Source: Siniperca chuatsi (taxonomy: Eukaryota > Chordata > Actinopteri > Centrarchiformes > Sinipercidae). Taken from it: a stretch of DNA of 64,000 bases. The DNA is taken from positions 20,586,822-20,650,821 of the forward strand of contig NC_058055.1 in assembly GCF_020085105.1 (NCBI RefSeq), written 5' to 3'. The notes below the pieces were generated by a model. The model saw nothing but the letters and a program-made list of their open reading frames with translations, was not told the DNA's origin and made no database searches. The translations under genes were made by a program, and so were the position numbers. Shown here piece by piece: positions 11,694 through 24,340 of this stretch (its first letter is position 1; every line of letters begins with the position of its first letter).

Positions 11694-13748
11694 TTTATTG
11701 ACAAAAAAAGAGATTGTACAGTTTCTACTGTTGATTGCAAGAGCAGTGTTGATCCATCACCTTTATGCAGGAAACCTCCTCCCCTCATGTTCTAGCTAGT
11801 ATGACAGTGCAAATAGCTTTTTTATATCTACCCACTGTACACCTTGTATATGGACAAGACCGCTGAAAAAACTGGCACAAGGCAAGAAGAGATTGATAAC
11901 AAATATGTGGATTCACGTGGCAACAGACAGAGAAGCATGTGGCTGTCAAGAGTCATGAGTGACAAAAAAAAAGCAATGTGATCTATTCTTGTTTGGGGGT
12001 ATTTTTGTGGGGGGTTTGGTGCTCGTGAACATCAGGCCACACAGAGTTTGCAAAATTTCAGATGAACAGAGATACCAGTCCACCAAACTGTACTCTAACA
12101 GGAGGTAACTAAAAAAATAAATGTTCCTTGTGAGCATGATGGAACACAGCCGTTACATTTTGCCACAGTGAAGACCAAAAATGATTGATAGAGACTTCAC
12201 CGAAGTCATAAAACAAAGAGGGCCAGCCCCAGGATTTCTGCATAGCAAAATCTGGGCAGTAGAAGTGCAACCATATTAGACAAGTTAAATATGAACTGAA
12301 GAACAAGGAAAAACTCAGGCAATAAAAGCTTTTCCCATACATTAGATTAGTGCGTTCTAACCTGAACAATATACATTATCTGTCCTCATTTAAATGGCTT
12401 AAGCACATGAATAGACCCCTCACCTGAAGAGTAGTCACCCTCTTTAACTTACAGGACCAGTGTGTAGGATTTAGTGGCATCTAGAGGTTAGGTTACAGAT
12501 TGAAACCAACTGAATACCACTCGCCTCTTACTCCCCTTCCAAGCGTGTAGGAGAAACTATGGTGGCTATGAAACTTCCCGAAAAACACGCAAGGCCATAT
12601 CTAGAACCAGCATTTGGTTTGTCTATTCTGGGCTACTGTAGAAACATGGTGGTGCAACATGGCGGACTCGGTAAGGTAACAAAAACACTATTCTTATTTT
12701 CAGGTGATTGTACACTAATGAAAACACACTTATGATTATTATATTCCATTTCTACCATATTCTGCCAATAGATACCCCTAAACCTTACACACTGGTCCTT
12801 TAATGCTTAATATGCAGCTTAATTTCCCAACGTGGAATAAGGATTTTAAACCCCTAACATAATGTAAAATCAAAATGAAAAGGCTATTATGCATTTTCTG
12901 CAAAGGTGTCTTGAAAAATAGGTGATGTTACCTATGTTTTAACAACAGTTTAAATTTCAGTGAAAATGTGATTCATTCCTTTGTTAGAGAAATAAATGGT
13001 CTGATTAATTTTACAGCTAAGACTAAGGAATATTTTGACTATGTATTTAAATCAATTTTTTCAGTGTACAGTACTTTACTTACAGACAAACAGACCATTT
13101 CAACATGAGTGTGGACAGTTTTTGGAATGACTGCATATATTTGTATCAGCTTCTCATAGATCGCTCCTTTTTACACACTCCTTTACAATAAAAATATATG
13201 CATGACACAACAACAAGTGCTTTGAAAAGCAAAACGCTTTGTGTGTCAATTTATAACTTGGCTAAGAGAGAAATCTATTTTTAATCTTGGGGTAAATAAT
13301 CAACTGTTATAATTAAGCATTAAATTATAACCTACATAAACAGATCATTCTCCCTATTTTTAAAGTGAGTATAAAACATATTAAGACCATATGCAAGATG
13401 CAAAACAAAAACCGATGTAGAGGGACTATAAGGCTGAGATATAAGACCCCTAATAAACCAAATAATTAATTTAGAAACAAATGACAAATAACATTAAAAC
13501 AGTATAACAAATAAGAAGAATAGATAAACAGTAAAAATCTCTTTATGCAGACAACAACAAAAGTCATGAACAAACATAGTTCTATCCCAAAGACATAACA
13601 CCACCTGCTCTCGGGTTGGTCTATAAAGCAAGAGAAAGCATCAATCAAGCTCCATCACAAAGCACAGCATCTCGACAATGCGACCGGCCAGGCAGGAAGG
13701 CCAACCGGCTCTGTGCAGGTCTGGACATATTGTTCTTCTGAACACGGA
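11694..13748 (-). other. kct2: Probable kct2 3' untranslated region
   Basis: Sequence downstream of the kct2 stop codon. The first canonical AATAAA on the minus strand that I find is at 11699-11694, which would give a 3' UTR of about 2 kb. An earlier non-canonical ATTAAA lies near 13280, so the true end is uncertain. A MITE-like element (about 12452-12800) sits inside this interval, which could mean either a repeat-bearing UTR or an earlier end. Confidence 0.4.
12452..12801. mobile_element. MITE with aggaccagtgtgta ends
   Basis: About 350 bp. The left end AGGACCAGTGTGTAGGATTT and the right end (on the minus strand AAAGGACCAGTGTGTAAGGT) are inverted repeats. The sequence resembles a MITE common in percomorph introns and UTRs. 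There is no coding capacity, and I could not find a clean target-site duplication. Confidence 0.75.
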
Positions 13749-16700
13749 TCAAAAGATGTAGTCTCGGGTCATCTTGAGGGACGGCATGGCCTCGTTGACG
13801 TTTTGGTCCAGACGGTGATACTCCACGGTGTTGCGGGAACAGAGACTGTCCTTCCAGCGCCGGCTCTGAGCCAGGAGGAAGATCTGAAAAGAAGGCAAAA
13901 AAGAAGCAAAATGCAGATAGAAATCAAATTAATCTGATAGATGTACTGATGTGCTGATCAAGTAAAATTATTTCTTGGTTGACAGGCTAGCAGAAAAGAT
14001 GACAGACTGCATAACTGGAATCCTTACTTGAGCTCTAAAACCCAAATTTACATGGGGCCAGCATAACATATAACTACTCGTGCTTCTGGAAAGAAATAAA
14101 AGATTACATGCTGTTGTCTTCACCAGAATACTGACCATATGCCTCATATGTCCATATATTCTACAATACACATGGTGGATAGAACAAACCACCAAGCGTT
14201 TTGTTCAAAACCTTTTAAAGAATGCAGTGCTGAGGCTGTTCAGCTGAGGATATCTAATGTTTCTGTCACATCTGATTGTTTTTGTTACATTGTAAAGCAC
14301 TCGTTTTATTTTGTGAGTTTGTGCTGTCTAAATGGGTCAGTAAACTCCTCATTGTTTCAATCCCAAATATAGAGTTTTATACTTCTATGAAGCTGAATGT
14401 TGGAAAACAAAATAGAAACATTAAGGAAAATATTTCAAACACTCATTTTTGTTGCAGTGAAAGTGTAATTCAAGACACAAGAAGACACTACTATTTCTGA
14501 TCACGCCACAAATGTTGTGGGGGTTTTTACACCAAACAAAGCACAACAGTGTTTTATAGGACTGTGTGATTGTTAATCTATTAATTCTTTGTTTTTATCA
14601 ACTGTTTAGTCTATAATATGTAAAAGGAAAAAAAATGTGCAAGTGTCTGGTGCAAGTCCCCGTGCCCAAGGTGAAATCTCAGGCTCTTGATATCAAAATG
14701 CTTAATTTTTATAAACAATAGTCCTAAACAATTTATCTTGCAACAATCTTTTACAAAGACCAGCAAAACCTGATTTGAGAAGCTGTTATAAAAATTGTTG
14801 GTTATTAATTTTCTCTCTAGCCATTAATTGATTAATATTTTCAACAGGAAGTACAGGAATGTTACATTTCCAATTTACAGAATTAAGAAAGAAAAATCTT
14901 GAGATTAAAAACACATGTTGTCTGCACAACTATCACAAATTACTGCTGAAGTAATATCAGCGCTGTGCAAACAAGACTTATGCTGCATTATCATCTCTGG
15001 CCTCTACATCCTAAGCAGTTGCTGCAGGCTGTGGTCATGCCATCACTCACCTTCCTCTTGTTGTGATACGTGATGTAAACGATTGCCACCAGGAAAGCCA
15101 GGATGACCAGATGAAAGAAGAAGTGAGAGTCCTCATCCTCTGTGTTGTAGCTCTTTGCTTCCATGTTTCGGGTCCCATCGGGCTTCTGGAGTCTGTTTAC
15201 AGTCTGGTCTTTGCCGTCGTCATTGCTTTCATATATGTTGTCACTGTCGTCACTATCCGCATAGGTACCGTCGTCGTCTTCATCTGTGTAATCATCCGGA
15301 TCGATGTGGGTTGCTGGTCCTTTGTCATCGGTCTGCAGCAGGTCTACTTCAGTGTCCTGCTCTGTGGACAGGTTCAGTGTGTTGAAGAATTTGGCATCAG
15401 AGCGAGGTGCTTCTGCCGTTGAAGGCTGGGCTGGTTCAGGGGCTTTGGTAGTGGGAGCTTCTGAAGAAGTGGCTAAAATGGTTTGAGAAGCATCATCATC
15501 TATTGCTTGCACGTTGTGTAGGCCTTCTTTATTGTCATCTGTTGTTTTGTCAATGCTGACAGATTCTGACAGCAGATCAGAGCCACCAATGATGGTCACT
15601 GTTTGGTTCTCATTCTCTTTAGGGGCTTTTGACTGAACGGCTGTTGTGAGGTTTTTAGGACCCTGTGCTACTGTTGTTGTAGAGTCGTTGCCAGCAGGTG
15701 TTACAGGGTTCTTGAGGTCTGTCAAATCTGCTGGACTCAGTGCAGGCTTTGTGTCACCTGCTCCCTTGCTCACAGTGGACAAAGTAAGATTTAGAGATGC
15801 ATTCCTCCCCTGATTCTCTTGGATTGACACTGTCAGATAAGAGGGAATAACAATGCAAGACATTATATATTAGGTTACAAAAATAAGATTACGTTAAGAT
15901 TACACCTTAAACTGGAAAAACTCAAGATTCATTTACGAAGTACCATTGAGAAATTCCATAAGACTTGGCAACCCTTCACTGATTATGTAGAGGCTAGGCA
16001 ATACAACTCTTTGCTACAATAACTAGGTTATATCTAATGTGAGATGTTAATAATCACCATGTAAAGCAGCTTTGTACCTTGGTTAATATTTATACTGTAT
16101 ATGTACTGTACACATCCTATTGTTTTTATGTGTGTCTGTGTATGTAAATGTATAATTTGTATTCAGTGCTTACTGTTTTTTGTTAACTAAAATACCAATA
16201 AACAGACTTTGAAAAATAAAATAAAATAAGGTTGATGAAATACTCCTTAAAAACACTTACAGCACATACATATCACGTTGAAATGTTCGCACAGTAAAGA
16301 AAATATGAATTTTCAATCCAGGAGGGGTACTTTACTGACCAGTGCCTGCTGCTACCTTACTAATGTCCGTGACTCCGCCCGTACCCAAAAGTGCAATGAG
16401 TCCAAATTCAATCTGAATTCTCAGTTTCAAGCTATTTCAAGAACTACACTTTCTTCTAAAGTGTAATACTGATAACTCCATCACAGAGTCAATTTAGGAA
16501 ATTACAGAAAATTCATGTTCTTTCACTTACAGCTGAATGGAGTTTGTACTCTTGCTACAGATATCCATAATGTCATACAACCATACTGTGTGATCACACC
16601 AGCAGCTATGGCCAGAAAATTTGCTTGTCCTCCCACTCAGAGACTGCCATCTAAATATACCATTGGGCAAGGCAGTTAACCCTCCAGCTGCTACAGAAAA

Positions 16701-19231
16701 GCTGTAAAGTGGACATTTGCTTGTTCGCGTGTGATTGTGTGAAAACATGCATTCACTTACAACTTTCCCTATTCCTATGACCACTGCTGACAATGAGAGA
16801 ATGTGAAACTTCTCTTCTTTAAGACACAATGTGATGTGTTATTGCATATTATACTATTGTTATAAAGCCTTTGTCAGGCCACTGTATAATTTGTTGTAAT
16901 TCACAGCATTGAACACATTTCATTATTTTCAATAAAAGGGGTTTGAATAGCGACACATCCATATTAACCAGGTTTTCCAATTTGAGCCTGTTTAAGTTTA
17001 TAAACGTTGCAGTATAACAGATGCAACATTTCAGTTTCATAATAAAATATTAACCATTTTAATTTTTAAGAATCTCCACAGCTAAATCAGTTTCTGACTG
17101 TGTCTTTAAATGTCTCATGCATCTGGCCAGCCTTCCTGAATCAATGACACCATTTAAGCAACAAGTGCCAACATTATTTCATCCTGTGGGACTAGGAGGC
17201 GTTGCTTAGGAAGGGACGGGAGGAGAACACTAGGGACTTGAAGCACGGAGTAAGACGTCCCTAAGAGAAGAAAAGGACTATTCATACACATGGGCCATGG
17301 CCAGCATAAATAACCACTGAACAGGAGATCTTTGTGGCAGCAGTGGTTATAGGCTTTGCTGCATGAAACAGCATGTAGGATATTCAGCCTTTAAGACTAA
17401 GCAGCTGGGTCACCCTTTACAAATGTCTTAATATTTAAGTAGGTTTATAATATTTCCTTAAAAACACACAAACACATAATGGGGGATCCTCCTCCACCCT
17501 TGCGAAACTTTCACTCTTTTGGCTCTTGGGTCAGTTTTGTTCAGATTAATCCCATATGATACTTGCATGATGCCCAAAATGAATGTAGCCACTAGCTTAA
17601 TGCTGGTAAATTTAGGGTAAGGCTGGCTGAACAGTCTGCCAACCAACTGGGAAACTACACAGCTGTCATTTTGCTGTTGTATTTCAAGCTAAATAAATAT
17701 TTAACAAGTTAGTGGCTGATCAAGTTAAGGTCGTCCTCCCTCTGTATAGAAATGTTTTTGTTTCCTCCCAGGGACAAAACACACAAGAATCAAACCTAAA
17801 GGGACATCCACAGTATAAGGACACCACTTAATGATATGTCCAGATATGATTTCATGAACCGATACCAAACATATAAGTTTATGTAACTTAAAATGCTTCA
17901 AAAGAGGATGTAAGTCAGTAAATGTTGCAATGAGGTACTAGTGATTTCAGGCTACAAGGGGATATTGTAGGGAATTGCTCCATCATTAATGTCAGATCAT
18001 AAAACTTGCATGACAAATCTTATAGCAATACATGACTCGCCAATCACATACATAGGATTGATGTGTTTTATCTTTCTGGATACATATTTCACAGAAATAA
18101 TTTCAAGAGGAAATAGTCCATTTATAAATATTTTTGTTCCTAACTAATGGTATGTTTTTTTGTTGTATCAGTGCATCTTTGTCACAATGATACATGTAGA
18201 GATAAGGTGTTTGAGAGATATATTATTAAGAAGAAATAGGCCAGAGACTTGATTTTTCCCAGCTAACACAATGCTGCAACCTGGCAGCTGCCCAAACATG
18301 CAGTAACATGACATGCATCTCCATTTGAAAAGAATACACAGGCCAGGAAATCAACACCACTGACCTTATCTCAACAGATTTAAGCCAAAAAACTACACCC
18401 AGTCAAAGTCCATTTATGCGAGCCTGCCACTGAAAGCAAATTTTACCTTGATGGTAAAGTTCAAAATGTTTTTTTTAATGAGCTACTGAACTGACAGAGG
18501 GTAAATTAACAGCCCAGATATATGACAAGGAAATCTGGACCAAGCCACTTTATCTGACCACCACAAATCATTGCTGAGTCCCCGCGGGGAATCACAAAGT
18601 AGACTCTTTAACTACTAACCTGTGTGTCTGTAGACTTTATGGAGTTAGTTAAACATTGTTACGGCAAAAACAGCGGAATGTATGCAATTTTAGCATTGAA
18701 ATGTATAAATAACGTCTAAACAGGTTGACGTTAACGTTAGAATGTTTCAACTGACAATCTCTCGACGGATACATTTCAAAACAAGATGGTCACGGAGTCG
18801 TCACATTTAGAGCCTCACATAACTCCTTGTATTGCAGAAATGACTTTGTTGAACTGTACTGTAATACTTTGATAGTGACTTGAGTTTTTAAAAAAAATAC
18901 TGTTTTATGACTTTTTCAGGACATACAGACAGACCGTCAACGTCCCTCTCACCTGACACCGCGGTTGCTAGCATGACGTACTAGCAAACTAGCTACAGTA
19001 GAGCTAGATGTCTATGGCGTACCTGACACTAGCTAGCTAACTAACTAGCAGTCCTGTTGATTGGTTAAAATCAGTCATAATCTCAGATACTTCATAAAAG
19101 TATAACATACCTGCCGTCGTGATATTTGCCGGAGCTGACAGGCAGCTCCTGACTAACAGCTGGAGGAAAATAACCATTGAAATAGCACAAATATTTCTCC
19201 TGCTTCGCCACATCCTTCCGCACGTCGCCAT
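13749..19231 (-). CDS. kct2: KCT2 / C5orf15-like transmembrane protein
   Basis: Three coding exons on the minus strand: 19231-19111, 15829-15051 and 13883-13749 (121+779+135 nt), giving 344 residues and TGA. Junctions are GCAG|GTATGT, CTGACAG|TG, AAG|GTGAGT and TTTTCAG|ATC. Residues 1-33 look like a signal peptide (hydrophobic [12 protein letters not shown]). Residues 41-216 are Ser/Thr/Pro-rich with several N-x-S/T sites. Residues 217-248 are strongly acidic. One membrane helix lies at about 276-296 ([17 protein letters not shown]). The tail contains SRRWKDSLC, then YHRL at 322-325 and ends in DYIF. The membrane segment and tail closely match what I recall of human KCT2, a trans-Golgi/endosomal-type protein of poorly known function; YHRL resembles the YQRL retrieval signal of TGN38/TGOLN2. 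The start lies in a good context (aacATGGCG). The lumenal part is expected to diverge. TGOLN2 is the alternative, but the [17 protein letters not shown] tail favours KCT2. Confidence 0.92.
13884..15050. other. kct2 intron 2
   Basis: Intron between coding exons 2 and 3, with donor GTGAGT at its 15050 end and acceptor TTTTCAG at its 13884 end. No repeat or nested gene recognised. The exon 2 reading frame continues a short way into this intron and stops at 14991. Confidence 0.8.
15930..16240 (+). mobile_element. LINE-1-like 3' end in kct2 intron 1
   Basis: On the plus strand, antisense to kct2, about 15948-16022 encodes [18 protein letters not shown] and a few more residues before TAA at 16020-16022. 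This reads like the C-terminus of ORF2 of fish L1-type elements. It is followed by an AT-rich 3' UTR and a tail with caataaacagac and AAAAT repeats ending near 16238. The element is 5'-truncated. Family placement is from memory of the motif. Confidence 0.65.
16241..19110. other. kct2 intron 1, remainder
   Basis: The rest of the first intron. AT-rich, with short frames that have no splice support or resemblance to known proteins. Near 18940-19060 tandem-like agctagcta words occur close to the first exon. Nothing else recognised. Confidence 0.5.
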
Positions 19232-19289
19232 GTTGATGCGTGAGTTACTGAAGAGGCGTGGTTTAGCATGGCTACATACAGGATGTGAG

Positions 19290-19349
<60 letters not shown>

Positions 19350-19370
19350 TGTGTGTGTGTGTGTCACAGT
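19232..19370 (-). promoter_or_regulatory. kct2: kct2 5' flank with (TC)n tract and GT run
   Basis: The start codon at 19231 is preceded on the sense strand by about 65 bases of mixed sequence and then an uninterrupted GA/TC tract of about 49 bp (19297-19345) and a GT run (about 19351-19364). Polypyrimidine tracts this close to a start often lie in core promoters. The transcription start is not visible, so the promoter role is inferred from position. Confidence 0.5.
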
Positions 19371-20970
19371 TATGAAAAGTGGATGCATGAGGTCTGAGTT
19401 ATTCTGTAATTAATGTCAGTTGCTTCTAATGTTGTCACCTACCAAATACCTGGTATATATATGAACTGGTTAAAGCCTATACATTTTATTTTATATCATT
19501 GTTTTCATGACATTGGCTTTATTCCTCACTGTTTGGGGTCCACATCCCTCACTGCTGCATGTGAAATTATAATAATAACAAAATCAATCAATAATTTTTC
19601 TTTAATTTTTTTTTTTTTTTTTTACTTTTCTTCTCACCTTATACAGAAAAGTATTGAAGTGGTAATCCTTCCACTGGTCACAAACGGGCTTTGATGAAGG
19701 TGATAAAATATGGAAATTAACATAATGCGTTGTTATTACACCAAAAGAGGAAATATTTCATGTTATATATGTTATACGGGGTAGACTATGCATAAACAAA
19801 TTGATAATCCTTTTGTTTGCCAAAAAGTAATTCGCAGACAAAGTTATCGTACATAGTGACCTTACTTACTGTATGTTTGGGGTCATTTAGACCCCAGTGA
19901 GGTCCAACTCCTTATTAGACCTCTTATGAGCAAAATGTTATTAAAACTCAAATAAGAGAAACTTATTTTGGATTTGGGAGGGATGGTGCTTCATAAAAAA
20001 TATTGTCAACAACAATCACAGATATAGAGCATATGAAAAAGCCATTGAATTAAACCATGATTAACAGTTTGAGTCTCTGATATCCAAGCAGACATGCATC
20101 ATTTTCTGTTCAGGCATCTGAAAAGTGTCATCAGTTCAAAATCATGTTTATAAGCAATTTTCATAAAATTTGAATAAGTCATGAAATATTAAGAAAATCA
20201 ATAATAAGTATGTTTTAAAGAGGTCTCCAGGACTTCAACCAGAACATTATGGTTATCCATACAAGAGTAGACCTAAAACATCAGTTTCAAGAGCTATTCA
20301 ATCACTTTCTATGCCTTGTTTAGTGAAACCCTGTCTAGAAGTTAGACAAGGCATTGTTCAAAATCAACTGTCATGGCCTTCATTTTCACTCCTGATCTAG
20401 TCAAGAAATGATAAAATCTAGTTATCAAACATCCACCACTGGGTTTTCTTTAGGATTTGTGGGAAGTAGTGATGCTGTAATCCGCTTGACCAGAGCCCAG
20501 AGCAACTACACAGATTCTTAAACATCTTCAAACACGTTCAAAGATCTGTGTAAGATTTCCTCACATCCAATAAACTAACCGCTTAAGTCATTTGCCAAGC
20601 AAGAATGTAAATATTTGCTGGTTTTATTTCATATGATTGTAAATCTTTGGGTTTTGGAAGTTTTTTTTAATTGGACAAAGAAAGTCATTTAAACAGGTCA
20701 CCTTGGGCTCTAGGAAACTGTGGTATGCCTTATTCACTATTTTATTTTATAGACAAAATGATTTACAAACAAGATTAATTAATAAATAAAAAAATATATT
20801 GATCCAATATATTGATCCATAACAAAGGTAATTGTTAGTTGCAGGTCACAAATGTCCATCTTATTTGTTCAAAAATATTTTCACAGAACATCAAATAATC
20901 ATCACAAGATGCAGGTCATCATGTGACAAAAGGCATAAGAAAAATACAATCAGAAACTGGTTCAAGATGT
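19371..20970. other. Spacer between kct2 and vdac1
   Basis: AT-rich intergenic sequence with a T run near 19607-19623. No gene or confident repeat recognised. Confidence 0.55.
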
Positions 20971-20972
20971 TC

Positions 20973-21970
20973 TTTATTTAATTCAGGGAATGACAATACT
21001 GTCAAGTACACTATGCATGATTCCCATGACCAGTTGTGGAAGACTACCATTTCCTGTCCCCTGTATTTATTCTTTTCATCCTCCTTCAAAGAAGTACTCT
21101 AACTCTTATCCAGAGAAGTTCAAGTGTGCATGATAGGTTTCGTTTCGTTTGCTCGACCAGGAAGAATTGACATGTCTTTGCTTTCGTAAGACTTCACAGG
21201 TGGATTAAACTATGCAAGACTGTCAATAAAATAATATTCTTTTTGCTATATGTAACAAAAGACATGTTTCACACCAAATGCACAGACACAAACAAGTGAG
21301 ACGAAAACACAGAATGTACACATTGGAGTGTAGTGCCTCTTAGAGCTACTGACAGCTGCTTACATCAGGGACAACTAACCCTTCCAATTGTATAATATAT
21401 CAAGACAGACACTAGAGTTCTCCAGTGCAGAAGTGTTTAAATAAAACATTATTCCACCACTACAACTTTTGAGCGAGGAGTGCTTAATGGCGTTATGCAA
21501 CAGCACCATCTGGCGGTGTTATTAATCAACTGTACGCTGACTGTGTCGAGCCCTTTATGCGTTTTGGGCTGATCTAGTTTTTACTTTCCCTTTTATCAGA
21601 GAGACACACAAATTAAAGCACTGTGCATGAATGTAGTGAAATGAGGAGTGAGGCCAACATGAATGTACTCAAGGCTATTTTTTCCTTGCAAGCTACACAA
21701 TTCAAGATAAAACTTTCTTTTACATGGTTGTGGTTTTGTTCTGAACTTGGCTCTTTATTTTGAAAATATAATGTTCCCTTAAAGTGGTCCTTTAAAAAGT
21801 TGTAGATCATTGCAAGAACGATTTGACCTTTATGCTGTCTTGCTTCCAGCTGTAGCATGTCTAGAGGAAAGAGGGGTTTTGTGAGAACTAGCAATAAAGG
21901 ATTTGGAATTTTTTTTTGGTGGGGAATGCATGTGTGCTAGGAGAAGTGGAGGGACGTCTGCCTCATCCTC
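20973..21970 (-). other. vdac1: Probable vdac1 3' untranslated region
   Basis: Sequence after the vdac1 stop. Candidate AATAAA signals on the minus strand lie at 21759-21754 and 20978-20973. The distal one would give a UTR of about 1 kb. Which is used cannot be told from sequence alone. Confidence 0.45.
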
Positions 21971-24309
21971 CTATGCCTGGAACTCGAGGCCGAGACCAAG
22001 CTTGTGGCCACCAGCGTTGATGTTCTTGCCATCAAGGAGAGCGGAGAGTGTCAGCTTGATGCCTGCAGAAACAGACACATCTCGATCAGCCATGCACAGA
22101 CAAGGCAATTTATATAAGTGTTTTAATTTATATAGTTTCTTTGCTACGTAATCCTCCAAACAGTCTGAAACAGTATTTTGATAACACAGGTTACTTACTG
22201 AACTATTCCATTCTTGATTTACCGAAGGTCCAACCTCTACACTCCTCCATGTCAGTTTACCCCCAGCATTCAACCTCAAACCCCATCTTTCTGTAAAATT
22301 GCTACTGTTGTTTACCCTTGACAAATTGTAGTTGTTGACTATAAATTACCCTTCACAACTCTAATATTCTAATTCTAATAACTGTTCTATTAGTAGTTTA
22401 ACATCTGTATATGCCTCAAAAAGTCTGCTAGGGAGCCATAATATGATCAAGGTGTACTCTGTATGTCTAAAATTTACTTCAGTTATAAAACTAAAGTTGG
22501 AATAATCCACATACACATCTTAATTCCACTGCTCAGATTTTGACTTAATTCAAATTTTTAAAATCCTGGTTGATAGTGCTGTCTTAATTGAGTAAATGTT
22601 GAAATATTGTGGTCTTTGTAAACATGGTCAGTGTTTTGGCCCATTTAAACACTTGACACTTAAGATATACAGTATACAGAGTGCACTCACCTGGCTTCAG
22701 AGTTTGAGTGTAGCCCAAGCCCACAAGGCTGGAGTTGTTCACCTTGGCCTGTGTGCGAACCACAGATTAAAATCATACAGAGCAATAACACACATTACTA
22801 ACCTTCCAAGTTGGTCAGCTGGGCTGGGCATGCAGCAGAGATTGTAACCCAGATTTGAATGGAGCAACATCATGACTAGTCGTGGTGCATCATAGTTCAT
22901 ATCGTAGACACCCAGAATGTCTGTTTTTTTGTTGTTGTTTTTTTCTTTTCTAGCTTTACAGACAACCATACATACATAAATAAATAAATAAATAATAGAG
23001 GAAATATGTCTTCAGCATGTGAGCAAGCAGCTGGTTTCACTGGCCTCTGCACTGCCTGACACCTCACTGTCTGTTTTAGAATACATCCACACTAATACGT
23101 TTTCGTTTTAAAACACACAACTTTTGCTATATTTACGCCTAGTGTCCACACTGCGACAGGGCTTTCGAACTAAAGACTTTTGAAAACGCCGTTGACCCCG
23201 TTTTAGTTTGAAAACTCTGGGATTTAGTCTGGACGGGTGGAAACAGACTTTTGAAAACGATGACGCATACACCCATGTTCGCTTCCTGATTGGGTTTTAT
23301 CAGTCACGATGTGTCAAGTGTACTAAGCAAAAACATTGGGTACTCCTTTCCCAATGCCATGGCTTCCTGCGGCGATGGATAATGCCCCCAGTATTGCTCT
23401 AATATGTATGTTTTCCGCCGCGCTGACTCATGTTACTTTCAATAACAGTTCCACCTCATCGTCTGGTCCTACTTTTCGCCATTCCTATTCTTAGTCTGCA
23501 GTATTTTCTGCAACTAGGCAACCAACTGCAGAGCAGACAATCTGCTTCCTGTTTACACCAGCACACCATGCCCAGTGTACGTGAATGGTCATGCGATATG
23601 CATTTTTTAGGCGTGTTAGTATGGACGGAGATTATTTCTGAAACAGTGCTAAATGAAGAAGAAGAAGAAGAAGTTTTCGTTTTAAAACACTGTTTTAAAA
23701 TGAAAATGTATTAGTGTGGGTGTAGCCTTAGAGGCAAGTTTTAGAACTTGACCCTGCAATATGAATTCCTAAGAGGGATCAATAAAGTCGCATTATAATT
23801 ATACAAGATGTTCCTATACCACTACTACTACTACTACTACTACAGGTTACACACTACTTACAGAGAAGGATGCATCAGGATCAATCTGGTACTTGGCAGC
23901 GATGCCAAAGCGGGTGTTGCTGTTTCCAGCAGTCCAGGCCAGGTTGACGGCTGTCTCCAGCTGGTCATTCACCTTCTGGTAGATGGAACCACCAAACTCA
24001 GTGCCATCATTTCTGAGGAAAAATAGCAGATTGGAATATATGTCAGTGTTACTGCAACACAAATATTGTTTCCCTACGGGAGAAATTTTTCCCTCAAATA
24101 GGGATAATTTAGGGTTTTGTAAACAATGAGAATACCTTACTTGGTATCTCCCGTGTCTGTTAAAGAGATCCTTGGATGGGAGCACTATCACTGATGTAAA
24201 GCCTACATTACACTTTGTCTGACCTCACATAACCACTTCAGCTGTAGACTGAAACAGACAGGCTTGGCCAGGGGCACAGCAGGAAACAAGACTAACACTG
24301 TGCCCTCCC

Positions 24310-24340
<31 letters not shown>

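Larger units (their letters stand above)
22749..23861. other. vdac1 intron 7 (between coding exons 6 and 7)
   Basis: Contains a TAAA-repeat run (about 22977-22995), the MITE-like element at about 23080-23728, and an ACT trinucleotide run (23820-23844) that ends 17 bases from the donor of coding exon 6. Confidence 0.8.

Noticed and set aside
14991..15863. Single-exon 290-codon gene reading
   Set aside because: Both ends run into introns. The real protein joins 19231-19111 and 13883-13749 at good splice sites and then matches KCT2 end to end.
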